Origin: Corticium candelabrum
Lineage: Eukaryota; Porifera; Homoscleromorpha; Homosclerophorida; Plakinidae
Assembly (NCBI RefSeq): GCF_963422355.1
Contig: NC_085093.1
Span: forward strand, 8,196,618 to 8,260,617
Reading direction: 5' to 3'
DNA: 64,000 nt
The notes beneath the pieces are model-generated. The model was not told where the DNA came from. It worked only from the letters and a program-made list of their open reading frames with translations, and ran no database searches. Position numbers and translations under genes: made by a program. Below are positions 20,870 to 31,451 of this stretch, in pieces (position 1 is the first letter of the stretch; each line of letters begins with the position of its first letter).

Positions 20870-21740
20870 CCCGTACAATTGCCGTTTCTAGAGCCCGCTG
20901 ATTTTTGGATTAACGATTGGGTGAAACCATTTCGACTTCGTCGTTGCTGTCGTTGCGAGGAACAGGTGTATCGAACTTGGCATCTATTCGACACGTGTCC
21001 AGTTTCAAAAAATCCCGTTGATTGGATTATTGATCCCGTTGAAGCCATTTCGACAGTCCCGTTGCGGAGAACAGGTGTATCGAACCTGGCATCTATAATT
21101 TCGACGTGAATCCCGGAACGTGCAAGTCACGTGCAATACTTACCCGGATAATCCGTTCCCCGTATATAATGAATGCCGACTCTCGTCATTTCGACAGTCC
21201 CGCTGAACGTCGTCTGTTCGAAGACGTTGCTGGCGTTTCGGGGAAGAGGTGCATCAAACACGGCAGCTCCGTATCTAACGAAGTCACGACGCGTACCGAC
21301 TGTCGTCATTTCGACGGTCCCGCTGAACGTCGTCTCTTCGAAGACGTTGCTGGCGTTTCGGGGAACAGGTGCATCGAACACGGCAGCTCTTCGACGGTCG
21401 CAGACTGGCAAACGACTGTGTGCGTATTTTTTCGAGACCCGGATATCAGCAAGAATATCTTCCTTTTCCCGACGTCGCCGGCAATAGACGACACGCTCGG
21501 CGCGTACCGTCCGACGTCGGGAACGGGCAGTCTAAATTCGGTGGAGACACGATGCGCCGTTCCGGAGATATTCGCGCGCGAGCGGAAGCGAGCGCGATCG
21601 GCGGGAAACGGCGTCGTCGTGGGAGAAGTCAGGAAGACGACCGCGGTCTGACTTTCGACCTGAATGAATTCGGCGTGCGCGAGCGAAATTCGGCCGAGAT
21701 CGGACTCGCCGTCTTCGAGAGACGCTCGTACGTACGGGCA
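20870..21740 (-). other. CpG-rich island with tandem peptide-coding repeats
   Basis: Base composition changes sharply to GC- and CG-rich. Two units of about 120 bp (21178-21297 and 21298-21417) share CGTCATTTCGAC, GCTGAACGTCGTCT and GACGTTGCTGGCGTTTCGGG. On the minus strand they translate in one frame to AAVFDAP[V/L]PRNASNVFE. Another minus frame (21743-21306) is open for 145 codons (LEDGESDLGRISLAHAEF at its start). Diverged units continue to about 20870. It lies between a (CAGA)n tract with the alternative head and the shared repeat, so it may be the cargo of a Helitron-like element. Function unknown. Confidence 0.5.
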
Positions 21741-21741
21741 C

Positions 21742-21780
<39 letters not shown>

Positions 21781-21849
21781 CCTCTCCTTTATATATAGAG
21801 ATATACGAGCTCCAATGCCTGGCTTCGCCCGGGTAATAGTTCACACAAA
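21741..21849 (-). mobile_element. (GTCT)n tract and alternative HINE head
   Basis: On the minus strand, from 21838: ACCCGGGCGAAGCCAGGC, GGAGCTCGTATATC, TATAAAGGAGAGGT, then (GTCT)n (21780-21741). This is the same head-then-microsatellite design as the main family but with other modules, leading into the CpG-rich segment. Confidence 0.55.
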
Positions 21850-23131
21850 CTAGTAAATGCTCGGTTAGCATTGTGTTTGGCGAGCGATGATGTTCTGTCT
21901 TTGCCTATTCGCGTAACAATGGTTGCGTTACGTAGCAATAGTTTCTGTCAAACAAACGCGGGAATTCAGGAAACAGACTTTCAGTTGCTCTTCTATAGTA
22001 CTTTGCGTTCCATTATCCGATTCAAGCGTTCAATTATCCGTTGCTTACGGCTGTTGTGTAACTAAATAACTTACATAGTCTGCGGTTGGGCAGCTGCTCA
22101 AATATCATCATTCATGAGCTTTTTAGACGCAATAATTTGTAATTAATCTTGACTTTAGCGTGAATTTGAGAGTGTGTTGTATGATAATTTCCTTTGCACT
22201 AATCTTGCTGTCCCACGTTTCCATGGAGGTCTAGCTACGCTGTTGTGAGCGAACTAAAATCTACATATCTAGGAAGCCTACACAACAACGCCTTGCTCCG
22301 TCAATCGTGTTGTAATCCGCATACTTTGTAAATCGCGCCTCTTGCGCGATACCATGCAACAGTCCATCATGCGCCGTAGCGGGTTTTTGGCTAATCAAGA
22401 GCTCGAATTTTACTACTTCGCCTTCCCACCTTTCTTGAATCAATCATTTATTGTTCAGCTGAAACGTGAGTGAGCATCCTAGAAAGACGTCATGTAAGAA
22501 ATGTGCGACTAAAACAATTATTTTTATATTTGGTACTTCTGATTAGGACAGAACATCGGATAATTGAATGTCAGATAATTGAATGCCCAAATCGGATAAC
22601 TGAACGCCCAATTCGGATAATTGCTTGCCGAATCGGGTAACTGAACGCCGAGTTCGGATAATTGAACGCAAAATACTATAGTTGTCTTCAACTCTTCGTT
22701 CACGCTTCAATCGTCTCACTCGTTTACTGAGATAGTCGCGTAACAATGATCGCATAGTCACGTGACAATGGTTGCGTAGCAATAATTTCTATCAAAGTAA
22801 CGCGCGAAAACTCAAAAAACAGACTTTTCTCTTCTTTTAGCTTTTTCATTTCTTTTGTCGCGAATCAGCCTTCTTTGCTCTTTAGTCGCGTAATGGAGCA
22901 AAATCGAGAGTCGCTTGATTCTTCTCGCCAACAAATTACAATTGAGTCGACCCCTTGAAAGGAGTCCCTTGCTTCAATTTTAGCGCATATGTTAAGGAGT
23001 CAAAATTGCATTCATCTGGCATCGTCGTTTTGTCGATTTGTCTTTCTGTTTTGCCGTAAATCTATATGACAAGTGCTGACGCACGTATATATATAAATAT
23101 ATAAATATATAAATATATAAATATATAAATA
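21850..23131 (-). mobile_element. HINE copy, long form, outermost of the minus stack
   Basis: Tail at 21850, core with the iteron-bearing middle segment, ACGT[G/A]CGTCAGCAC near 23077, then the microsatellite (23086-23131), which is entered by the next copy. Its own head is not found at the expected place. Confidence 0.75.
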
Positions 23132-24411
23132 CTAGTAAATGCTCGGCTAGCATTGTGTTTGGCGAGCGATGGTGTTCTGTATTTACCTATTCGCGTAACA
23201 ATAGTTGCGTTAGGTAGAAATAGTTTCTGTCAAACAAATGCGGGAACTCAGGAAACAGACTTTCAGTTGCTGTTCTATAGTATTTTGTGTTTCAATTATC
23301 CGAATTGGGCGTTCAATTATCCGATTCAGGCATTCAATTATTCGCTGCTTATGGCTGTTGTGCAATATCATGGAAAACTGAATAACTTACATAGTCTGCG
23401 GTTGTGCAGCTGCTCAAGTATCATCATTCATCAGCTGTATAGACTCAATAATTTGTAATTAATCTTGACTTTAGCTTGAATTTGAGCGTGTGTTGTAGGA
23501 TAAATTCTTTTACACTAATCTTGGTGTCCCACGTTTCCACGGAGGTCTAACTAAGCTGTTGTGAGCGAAATAAATCTACATATTTAGAAAGCCTACAACA
23601 ACGCCTTGCTCCGTGAATCATGGTGCAATCCGCATACTTTGTAAATCGGTCGTCTTGAGTGATACCATGCAACAGTCTATCATGCGTCGTCGCGGGTTTT
23701 TAGCTAATCAAGAGATCGAATTTCACTTCTTCGCCTTCCCACCTTTCTTGAATCAATCATTTATTGTTCAGCTGAAACGTGAGTGAGCATCATAGACAGA
23801 CGTCATGAAAGAAATGTGCGACTAAAATAATTATTTACATATTTGGTACTTCTAATTAGGACAGAACATCGGATAACTGTATGTCAAATAATCGAATGCC
23901 GGAATCGGATAACTGAACGCCCAATTCGGATAATTGCTTGCCTGAATCGGGTAACTGAACGCCGAGTTCGGATAATTGAACGCAAAATACTATAGTTGTT
24001 TTCAATTCTTCGTTCACGCTTCAATCGTCTCACTCGTTTACTGAGATAGTCGCGTAACAATGATCGCATAGTCACGTGACAATGGTTGCGTAGCAATAAT
24101 TTCTATCAAAGTAACGCGCGGAAACTCAAAAAACAGACTTTTCTCTTCTTTTAGCTTTATCTTTCCATTCCATTTGTCACGTATCAGTCTCTTTTTCTCT
24201 TTAGTCGCGTAAGGGGGCAAAATTGAGAGTCGTTTCACTCATCTCGCCAAGAAATTAAAGTTGAGTCGACCCCTGGAAAGGGTCCCTTGCTTCAATTTTT
24301 AGCGCATATGTTACGGAGTCAAAATTGCATTCATCTGGCATTGTTGTTTTGTTGATCCGTCTTTCCGTTTTGCCGTAAATCCCTATGACAAGTGCTGACG
24401 TACGTATATCT
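23132..24411 (-). mobile_element. HINE copy, long form, second in the minus stack
   Basis: Tail at 23132. The core reaches TGCTGACGTACGTATATC at 24410, where a different Helitron-like element interrupts the microsatellite. The microsatellite resumes at 25036. Confidence 0.75.
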
Positions 24412-24429
24412 AATATATAAAGCTCAAAT

Positions 24430-24511
<82 letters not shown>

Positions 24512-25035
24512 CATGTTCGCGTTTGGCGGCCACGTCTTTTGTTCGTTCGCAACCGAAATCGGCACGCACACTCGGAACGCACAGAGGAAGGTTTGCGTAA
24601 AGAAAATAAAAAAATGAACCGGGTCCCCTCTCGAGGGATCAACCCACGCGTAAAATTTCTCGACGACGCAAACGCTACACATTGCAGTTCATTCGAACAC
24701 ACGCCCGCACCGGTCCCGTGTAGACCCTATGCATCGCCATCCTTCGCAAAGCTTCGAGCAATCGAATATCTCTTGCCGACGAAACTTACTCTTCTATCGC
24801 CTGCGTTTCTCTCCAAATTCTAATTGCATTTGCACCGAATCCAACCTACACGTTTTCTGCAGCAAGCGCTACACGGGGAGTGTGTCGATTTCTATCGAAA
24901 CAAGCGCGAAGAGCAAGATTCGAATTCATTCAGCATATCCGGGACCTCCCAACAGAAATTGCACGTGACGTGTCCACAGACCTATCTTTACACTACAGTA
25001 TCTTGCCCGTACGAAGGACGGGCCATCTACACTAG
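24412..25035 (+). mobile_element. Second Helitron-like family, (GT)n-bearing
   Basis: Starts TAATATATAAAGCTCAAATT (approximate), carries (GT)n at 24433-24508, a CpG-rich unrecognised core, and ends with the hairpin GCCCGT-ACGAAGG-ACGGGC followed by CATCTACACTAG at 25035. A hairpin shortly before a CTAG end is the Helitron 3' signature. It sits inside the TA-rich microsatellite of a HINE copy, whose remaining repeat continues on the right. Confidence 0.6.
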
Positions 25036-25059
25036 TAAATATATAAATATATAAATATA

Positions 25060-26296
25060 CTAGTAAATGCTCGGTTAGCATTGCGTTTTGCGAGCGATGG
25101 TGTTTTGTCTTTACCAATTCGCGTAACAATGGTTGCGTTACGTAGCAATAGTTTCTGTCAAACAAACGCAGGAACTCAGGAAACAGACTTTCAGTTGCTC
25201 TTCTATAGTATTTTGCGTTCCATTATCCGATTCAGGCGTTCAATTATTCCGTTGCTTACAGCTGTTGTGCAACTAAATAACTTACATAGTCTGCGGTTGA
25301 GCAGCTGCTCAAATATCATCATTCATCAGCTGTATAGACGCAATAATTTGTAATTACTCTTGACTTAGCGTGAATTTTTAGCGTGTGTTGTAGGATAATT
25401 TCTTTTGCACTAATCTTGGTGTTCCACATTTCCACGGAGGTCTAACTAAGCTGTTGTGAACGAACTAAATCTACATATCTAGAAAGCCTACAACAACGCC
25501 TTGCTCCGTCAATCGTGGTGTAATGCGCAACTTTGTAAACCGCGCGTCTTGCGTGATACCATGCAACAGTCCATCATACGCCGTAGCGGGTTTTTAGCTA
25601 ATCAAGAGCTCGAACTTTACTACTTCGCTTTCCCACCTTTCTTGAATCAATCTTTTAGTGTTCAGGTGAAACGTGAATGAGCATCATAGAAAGACGTCAT
25701 GAAAGAAATGTGCTACTAAAATAATTATTTCTATATTTGGTACTTCTAATTAGGACAGAACATCGGATAACTGAACACCCAATTCGGATAATTGCTTGCC
25801 TGAATCAGGTAACTGAACGCCGAGTTCGGATAATCGGACGCAAAGTACTATAGTTGTCTTCAATTCTTCGTTCACGCTTCAATCGTCTCACTCGTTTACT
25901 GAGATAGTCGCGTAACAATGATCGCATATTCACGTGACAATGGTTGCGTAGCAAAAAATTTCTATCAAAGTAACGCGCGGAAACTCAAAAAACAGACTTT
26001 TCTCTTCTTTTAGCTTTTCCTTTTTATTTAGTTTGTCACGAATCAGTCTCCTTTTCTTTAGTCGCGTAAGGGAGCAAAATCGAGAGTCGTTTGACTCTTC
26101 TCACCAAGAAATTATAATTGAGTCGACCCCTCAAAAGGGGTCCCTTGCTTCAATTTTTAGCGCATATGTTACGGAGTCAAAATTACATTCATCTAGCATC
26201 GTCGTTTTGTTAATTTGTCTTTCTGTTTTGCCGCAAATCTATATGACAAGTGCTGACGCACGTATATAAATATATAAATGTATAAATGTATAAATA
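25060..26296 (-). mobile_element. HINE copy, long form, third in the minus stack
   Basis: Tail at 25060. The core runs to TGACGCACGTATATA near 26270, and its microsatellite is interrupted at 26297 by the innermost copy. Its head is most likely the one at 27597-27652. Confidence 0.75.
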
Positions 26297-27590
26297 CTAG
26301 TAAATGCTCGGTTAGCATTGTGTTTGGCGAGCGATGATGTTCTGTCTTTACCAATTCGCGTAACAATGGTTGCGTTACTTAGCAATAGTTTCTGTCAAAC
26401 AAATGCGGGAACTCAGGAAACAGACTTTCAGTTGGTCTTCTAAAGTATTTTGTGTTCAATTATCCGATTCAGGCGTTCAGTTATCCGTTGCTTACGGCTG
26501 TTGTGCAACTAAATAACTTACATAGTCTGCGGTTGGCCAGCTGCTCAAATATCATCATTCATCAGCTGTATAGACGCAATAATTTGTAATTAATCTTGAC
26601 TTTAGCGTGAAATTTTAGCGTGTGTTGTAGGATAATTTCCTTTGCACTAATCTTGGTGTCCCACGTTTCCACGAAGGTCCAGCTAAGCTGTTGTGAGCGA
26701 ACTAAATCTACATATCTAGGAAGCCTACAACAACGCCTTGCTCCGTCAATCGTGATGTAATCCGCATACTTTGTAAATCGCGCGTCTTGCGTGATACCAT
26801 GCAACAGTCCATCATGCGTCGCAGCTGGTTTTTAGCTAATCAAGAGCTCGAATTTCACTACTTCACCTTCCCACCTTTCTTGAATCAATCATTTATTGTT
26901 CAGCTGAAACGTGAGTGAGCATCATAGAATGACGTCATGAAAGAAATGTGCGACTAAAATAATTATTTCTATATTTGGTACTTCTAATTAGGACAGAACA
27001 TCGGATAATTGAATGCCCGAATCGGATAACTGAACGCCCAATTCGGATAATTGCTTGCCTGAATCGAGTAACTGAACGCTGAGTTCAGATAATTAAACGC
27101 AAAACACTATAGTTGTCTTCAATTCTTCGTTCACGCTTCAGTCGTCTCACTCGTTTACTGAGATAGTCGCGTAACAATGATCGCATAGTCACGTGACAAT
27201 GGTTGCGTAGCAATAATTTCTATCAAAGTAACGCGCGGAAACTCAAAAACAGACTTTTCTCTTCTTTTAGCTTCTTTTTCATTCCGTTTGTCCCAAATCA
27301 GTCTCCTTTTCTCTTTAGTCGCGTAATGGAGCAAAATCGAGAGTCGTTTGACTCTCCTCGCCAAGAAATTACAATTGAGTCGACCCCTCAAAAGAGGTCC
27401 CATGCTGCAATTTTTAGCGCATATGTTACGGAGCCAAAATTGCATTCATCTGGCATCGTCGTTTTGTTGATTTGTCTTTCTGTTTTGCCGTAAATCCATG
27501 TGCTGACGTACGTATATATATAAATATATAAATAAAATATATCTCGAGCTCAATTGACATGACAAGAGAGAGGCTCGCTTCGCTCGCCAA
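26297..27590 (-). mobile_element. HINE copy, complete, innermost of the minus stack (1,294 bp)
   Basis: Continuous tail, core, microsatellite (27510-27540) and head ending CGCTCGCCAA at 27590. It contains the middle segment. An open frame of 80 codons (26804-26562) recurs in other copies. Confidence 0.8.
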
Positions 27591-27706
27591 TAAATATAAT
27601 ATATCTCGAGCTCAATTGACATGACAAGAGAGAGGCTCGCTTCGATCGCCAAATATATCTCGAACTCAATTGACATGACAAGAGAGAGGCTCGCTTCGCT
27701 CGCCAA
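27591..27706 (-). mobile_element. Two stacked HINE heads
   Basis: Heads ending at 27652 (GATCGCCAA variant) and 27706 (CGCTCGCCAA), each preceded on its left by only a few bases of TA-rich repeat. They are the displaced 5' ends of copies whose tails lie further left, as expected from serial insertion into one microsatellite. Confidence 0.75.
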
Positions 27707-28420
27707 TTATTGATTTGCAGACACTGTTTGCTATTAATGACAGACAGACAGGACAGACAGACAGACAGACAGACAGGTCGCCTTTATAGGTAGAGATTAT
27801 AGCAGAAAGTATCTAAAAATGCGTTTGATGGTTGGAGAGGCAGAGGGGGTGTAGCCAGGTCACGTACAGTTTGTATAGAGAGATCTTTGTAGATTTCCAA
27901 ACTCTCTGCTGTAGTGTTGGTTATCATCCCTGTGCAAAAAAAGCTCCAATCACAGCACAAAACAATTACACTAACTTATACCCTTGTCAGCGCAACCCGA
28001 GCCAGACCACGTGGAGGTCAGGGCATATACTGACTCAAAAAATTGGTTGAGACATGCTCAACCTGGAGTCCCTGGCTCCGGTGGTATTTGAATGTTACGT
28101 ACCTGCTAGATGTCTTCAGCATAGGCCTCTCATTGAGAAATTGATGCATCACCAGCTGCTGCAGCCACCAAAACGCTCTACCTTGTCCTGTTTGTTACTG
28201 TGTCATAAGTATTGTCTACCTACCTTGTCGTCAGTGCTTTTGCAGTTATCTTCAGCTGGGCAGAACTTACAGCCATGCAAAGCCACTGTCTGAGATACCA
28301 TGGAGTGCTTTCACACCCCTCTTAACAGTCAACTTTTTCTAAGCTAACCCTGGTTCAGTCGCTGTTGGCCAGCATCATAGGTGATGTTGGCCATGAATGC
28401 CTGCAGTGAATCTAGAGATG
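27707..28420. other. Spacer between minus and plus HINE blocks
   Basis: Holds (GACA)n (27738-27777), the repeat shared with 20665-20775, and about 530 bp without a recognised domain. On the minus strand this lies downstream of the helicase fragment, so it may be the 3' part of an autonomous Helitron-like element. Confidence 0.4.
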
Positions 28421-28532
28421 ATCATCTTGTCGACAGCACTTCCTGGTACACTATGTTTTTGGTTTTTCCTTCTATTGCCAAGAAAGTTAGTCCGTGTTTG
28501 GAGGCAACTCTAGAAATGCCAACATAAAGCTG
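28421..28532 (-). pseudogene. PIF1/Helitron-type helicase C-terminus
   Basis: Minus strand from 28532 reads QLYVGISRVASKHGLTFLA, then EGKTKNIVYQEVLSTR and a stop. QLYVxxSRV is motif VI of PIF1-family helicases, where the arginine senses ATP, and occurs near the end of Helitron/Helentron RepHel proteins. The coding sequence stops abruptly where a HINE core begins, at 28533. It is the only autonomous-element coding trace I found in the array. Confidence 0.65.
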
Positions 28533-29702
28533 ACATATGCGCTAAAAATTGAAGCAAGGGACTCCTTTCGAGGGGTCGACTCAATTGTAATTTGTTGGCT
28601 AGAAGAGTGAAACGACTCTCGATTTTGCTGCCTTACGCGACTAAAGAGCAAAGGAGACTGATGCGTGACAAACGGAATGAAAAAGAAAAGCTAAAAGAAG
28701 AGAAAAGTCTGTTTTTTGAGTTTCCGCGCGTTACTTTGACAGAAAATATTGCTAGCTAACCATTATCACGTGACTACGCGACCATTGTTACGCGACTATC
28801 TCAGTAACGAGTGAGACGCTTAAAGCGTGAACGAAGAATTGAAGACAACTATAGTATTTTGCGTTTAATTATCCGAACTCGGCGTTCAATTATCTGATTC
28901 AGGCAATCAATTATCCGAATTGGGCGTTCAGTTATCCGATTCGGGCATTCAATTATCTGATGTTCTGTTCTAATTGGAAGTACCAAATATAGAAATAATT
29001 ATTTTAGTCGCACATTTCTTTCATGACGTCTTTCTAGCTATGATGCTCACTCACGTTACAGCTGAATTCTAATGATTGATTCAAGAAAGGTGGGAAGGCG
29101 AAGTAGTGAAATTCGAGCTCTTGATTAGCCAAAAATCGGCTACGACGCATGATGGACTATTGCATGATATCACGCAGAACGCGCGGTTTACAAAGTATGC
29201 GGATTACACCACGATTGACGGAGCAAGGCGTTGTTGTATGCTTCCTAGATATGTAGACTTCGTTCACTCACAACAGCTTAGTTAGACCTCCGTGGAAACG
29301 TGGGACACCAAGATTAGTGCAAAGGAAATTATCGTACAACACACACTAAAAATTCACGCTAAACGGTCAAGATTAATTACAAATTATTGCGTCTAGTAGA
29401 CAGCTGATGATATTTGAGCAGCTGCCCAACCGCAGACTATGTAAGTTATTCAGTTTTCCATGATATTGCACAACAGCCGTAACGTAAGCAACGGATAATT
29501 GAACGCCTGAGTCGGATAATTGAACGTCGAGTTCTGATAATTAACGCAAAATACTACAGAAGAGCAACTGAAAGTCTATTTCCTGAGTCCCCGCGTTTGT
29601 TTGACAAAAACTATTGCTACGTAACGCAACCATTGTTACGCGAATAGGTAAAGACAGAACACCATCGCTCGTCAAAGTCAGTGCTAACCGAGCATTTACT
29701 AG
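28533..29702 (+). mobile_element. HINE copy F1, 5' truncated
   Basis: Starts inside the core (CATATGCGCTAAAAATTGAA) directly against the helicase fragment; head and microsatellite are absent. It has the middle segment (about 28847-29553) and an intact tail. Confidence 0.75.
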
Positions 29703-29710
29703 TATATTTA

Positions 29711-29865
29711 TTGGCGATCGAAGCGAGCCTCTCTCTCTTGTCATGTCAATTGAGCTCGAGATATATTATATTTATATATTTATATATTTATATATTTATA
29801 TATTTATATATTTATATATTTATATATTTATATATTTATATATTTATATATTTATATATTTATAT
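29711..29865 (+). mobile_element. HINE copy F2, head and microsatellite only
   Basis: TTGGCGATCGAAGCGAGCC, then about 100 bp of (TATATATT)n. Instead of the family core the sequence passes into the Crypton-bearing segment. Confidence 0.75.
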
Positions 29866-30099
29866 GTTGCATGTTTGGGTGTTTATTCCACAGTTGCTAG
29901 GATTCTTCTCGTTATATTACACTCCTACCATAGCAACCCAACCACATGTTGCATATTTACTGGTTAATAAACTTTATTGACCGGTCAATATCTGTATACT
30001 GCTTACTGACATAAAACACAACTAACTTAAAACAAAAAATTGCAAAAACCAAAACATCTAGCAATCAATACATGGGCGTACCTATTTTAGATTACAAGC

Positions 30100-30585
30100 T
30101 TATTCTATACCAATAATAATGTTCACAGTACTACAGTTTGTAAAGACGCAGTCAGAAATGACAAATGGATTCTCTCTTTCCGTTTCAGACGGCTGTTCAA
30201 CCTGGACTACTTCGTGCCTCTCCCAACTCCTTGACTTTGCGTCAATGTAATCTGTGTGTGCATGGCCATTATCCAGAACTTTGCACGCTGCCATTAGCTG
30301 CAACTCAGATGGCTCTTGGTATTGTCTCAGTGCTTGCAGGGTTTTGTGGCCGGTTCTGCCTTGAATGACATGTTCAGGAACTCCCAATTGAAACAGCCTT
30401 GTCGCACTAGTAGCTTGAAGAGCGTGGTTGGTTCGAACTGGAAGACCAGCTTCAGCTGTCATCACTTTCATCATTGTAGCCAACGTGTTATGACCGATTA
30501 CTTGCTGTGAATACCAAGGACCAAATGAAGGTGTAGATAACAAGGGTTTATAATAGAAGGCTTCTCGGGAAAATCCTGCTGGCAA
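30100..30585 (-). pseudogene. Crypton-type tyrosine recombinase, C-terminal domain
   Basis: The frame reads FYYKPLLSTPSFGPWYSQQ, then TNHALQATSATRLFQLGVPE, then GRTGHKTLQALRQYQEP. This is the catalytic box pattern of eukaryotic tyrosine recombinases (HxxR, then GH, then the nucleophile tyrosine). The HxxR arginine reads glutamine here (HALQ; codon CAA, one transition from CGA), so the enzyme should be inactive. GH and Y are kept. Related domains were also domesticated in animal proteins, but the broken frames favour a dead transposon. Confidence 0.65.
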
Positions 30586-30759
30586 CTTACTTAGATATAG
30601 AGATCCAAATTTTTACGTGGCAACGGTCACCAGCTTCTTCATTAGCGTACCTGATAAACCACAAACCACAAAATGCTATTACCTTACAGAGTCACGTTGG
30701 AGCTTGACTATAGTTTACCTTGTGACTTTTTTGTTTGGATGCCGTAAATCACTCAGTCC

Positions 30760-31045
30760 ACCACTATGATTTTTGGATCGATCCGTGCTCAACGTAATTG
30801 TAACAGACTTTTGACAATCCGTTTGTGGTTTGGCTGCATCTAGTTGTGAATCCTTCGTTGAGAGAAAGTCTGTCTGTCGGTACCTGCTCTTCTCGTGGAG
30901 CATCCTTGTTTCGATTACTTCTCCATGCTTCAAATATTCGCATCACCCAACTGTTGCAGGCAGTCGTGTTCTTGCAAATTGTACCTTTGCTGTACTCGTC
31001 TTTTCAGCAAATCTGCTGTCAAGCTGGCTAATACTAGTGGCATGC
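30760..31045 (-). pseudogene. Crypton N-terminal region
   Basis: Minus-strand frame KNTTACNSWVMRIFEAWRSN, then QVPTDRLSLNEG, resembles the N-terminal helical domain that precedes the catalytic part in Crypton/KIAA1958-like recombinases. It is followed at lower coordinates by frame breaks. It belongs with the catalytic fragment at 30100-30585. Confidence 0.45.
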
Positions 31046-31334
31046 CTTTTGAAACCAACGCGTCTTATCTGTCGTCGTCGTACTGGTCATTATTACGGTC
31101 TTCTTTCAGATCCGACATCATGCTGGCAAAACCCGTGGATACTGTACGATACTAATACTTTTGAGCATGTGGCCTTATGGGGCTGAAGTGCACGTCAACA
31201 AAACTTCACAGCTGTCAAAATGTGGTTGTTTGACATAAAACTTTAGCTGTCATTGCGATACACAACCACTCTAATTCGACTTGAATAATCTATGAACTCT
31301 AATTACAGTAGGATGTTAGACATGCAACAAATAG

Positions 31335-31440
31335 GTTAATGCATGGTAGGGTCGACGATATTCGCCTCGGCTAATTATCTCGGGAAGCCCCTCAAGACCT
31401 CGGTCAATAAACTGGATATCATCTCCCTACCATGCATTAA
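31335..31440. mobile_element. Small MITE, about 105 bp
   Basis: Perfect 17-bp inverted ends, GTTAATGCATGGTAGGG and its reverse complement, enclose a 70-bp centre. No clear target duplication. It lies immediately before HINE copy F3. Confidence 0.65.
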
Positions 31441-31451
31441 CATACATATAT

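Larger units (their letters stand above)
29866..31334 (-). mobile_element. Crypton-like segment inserted in the HINE array
   Basis: About 1.5 kb without HINE homology, flanked by TA-rich repeat on both sides. It carries tyrosine recombinase remnants on the minus strand. Left and right margins share TTGCATGT / ACATGCAA in inverted orientation, possibly its ends; this is weak. Confidence 0.5.

Noticed and set aside
24392..24702. Open frames of poly(CV) or poly(HT)
   Set aside because: Translation of (GT)n/(CA)n; present in several frames on both strands.
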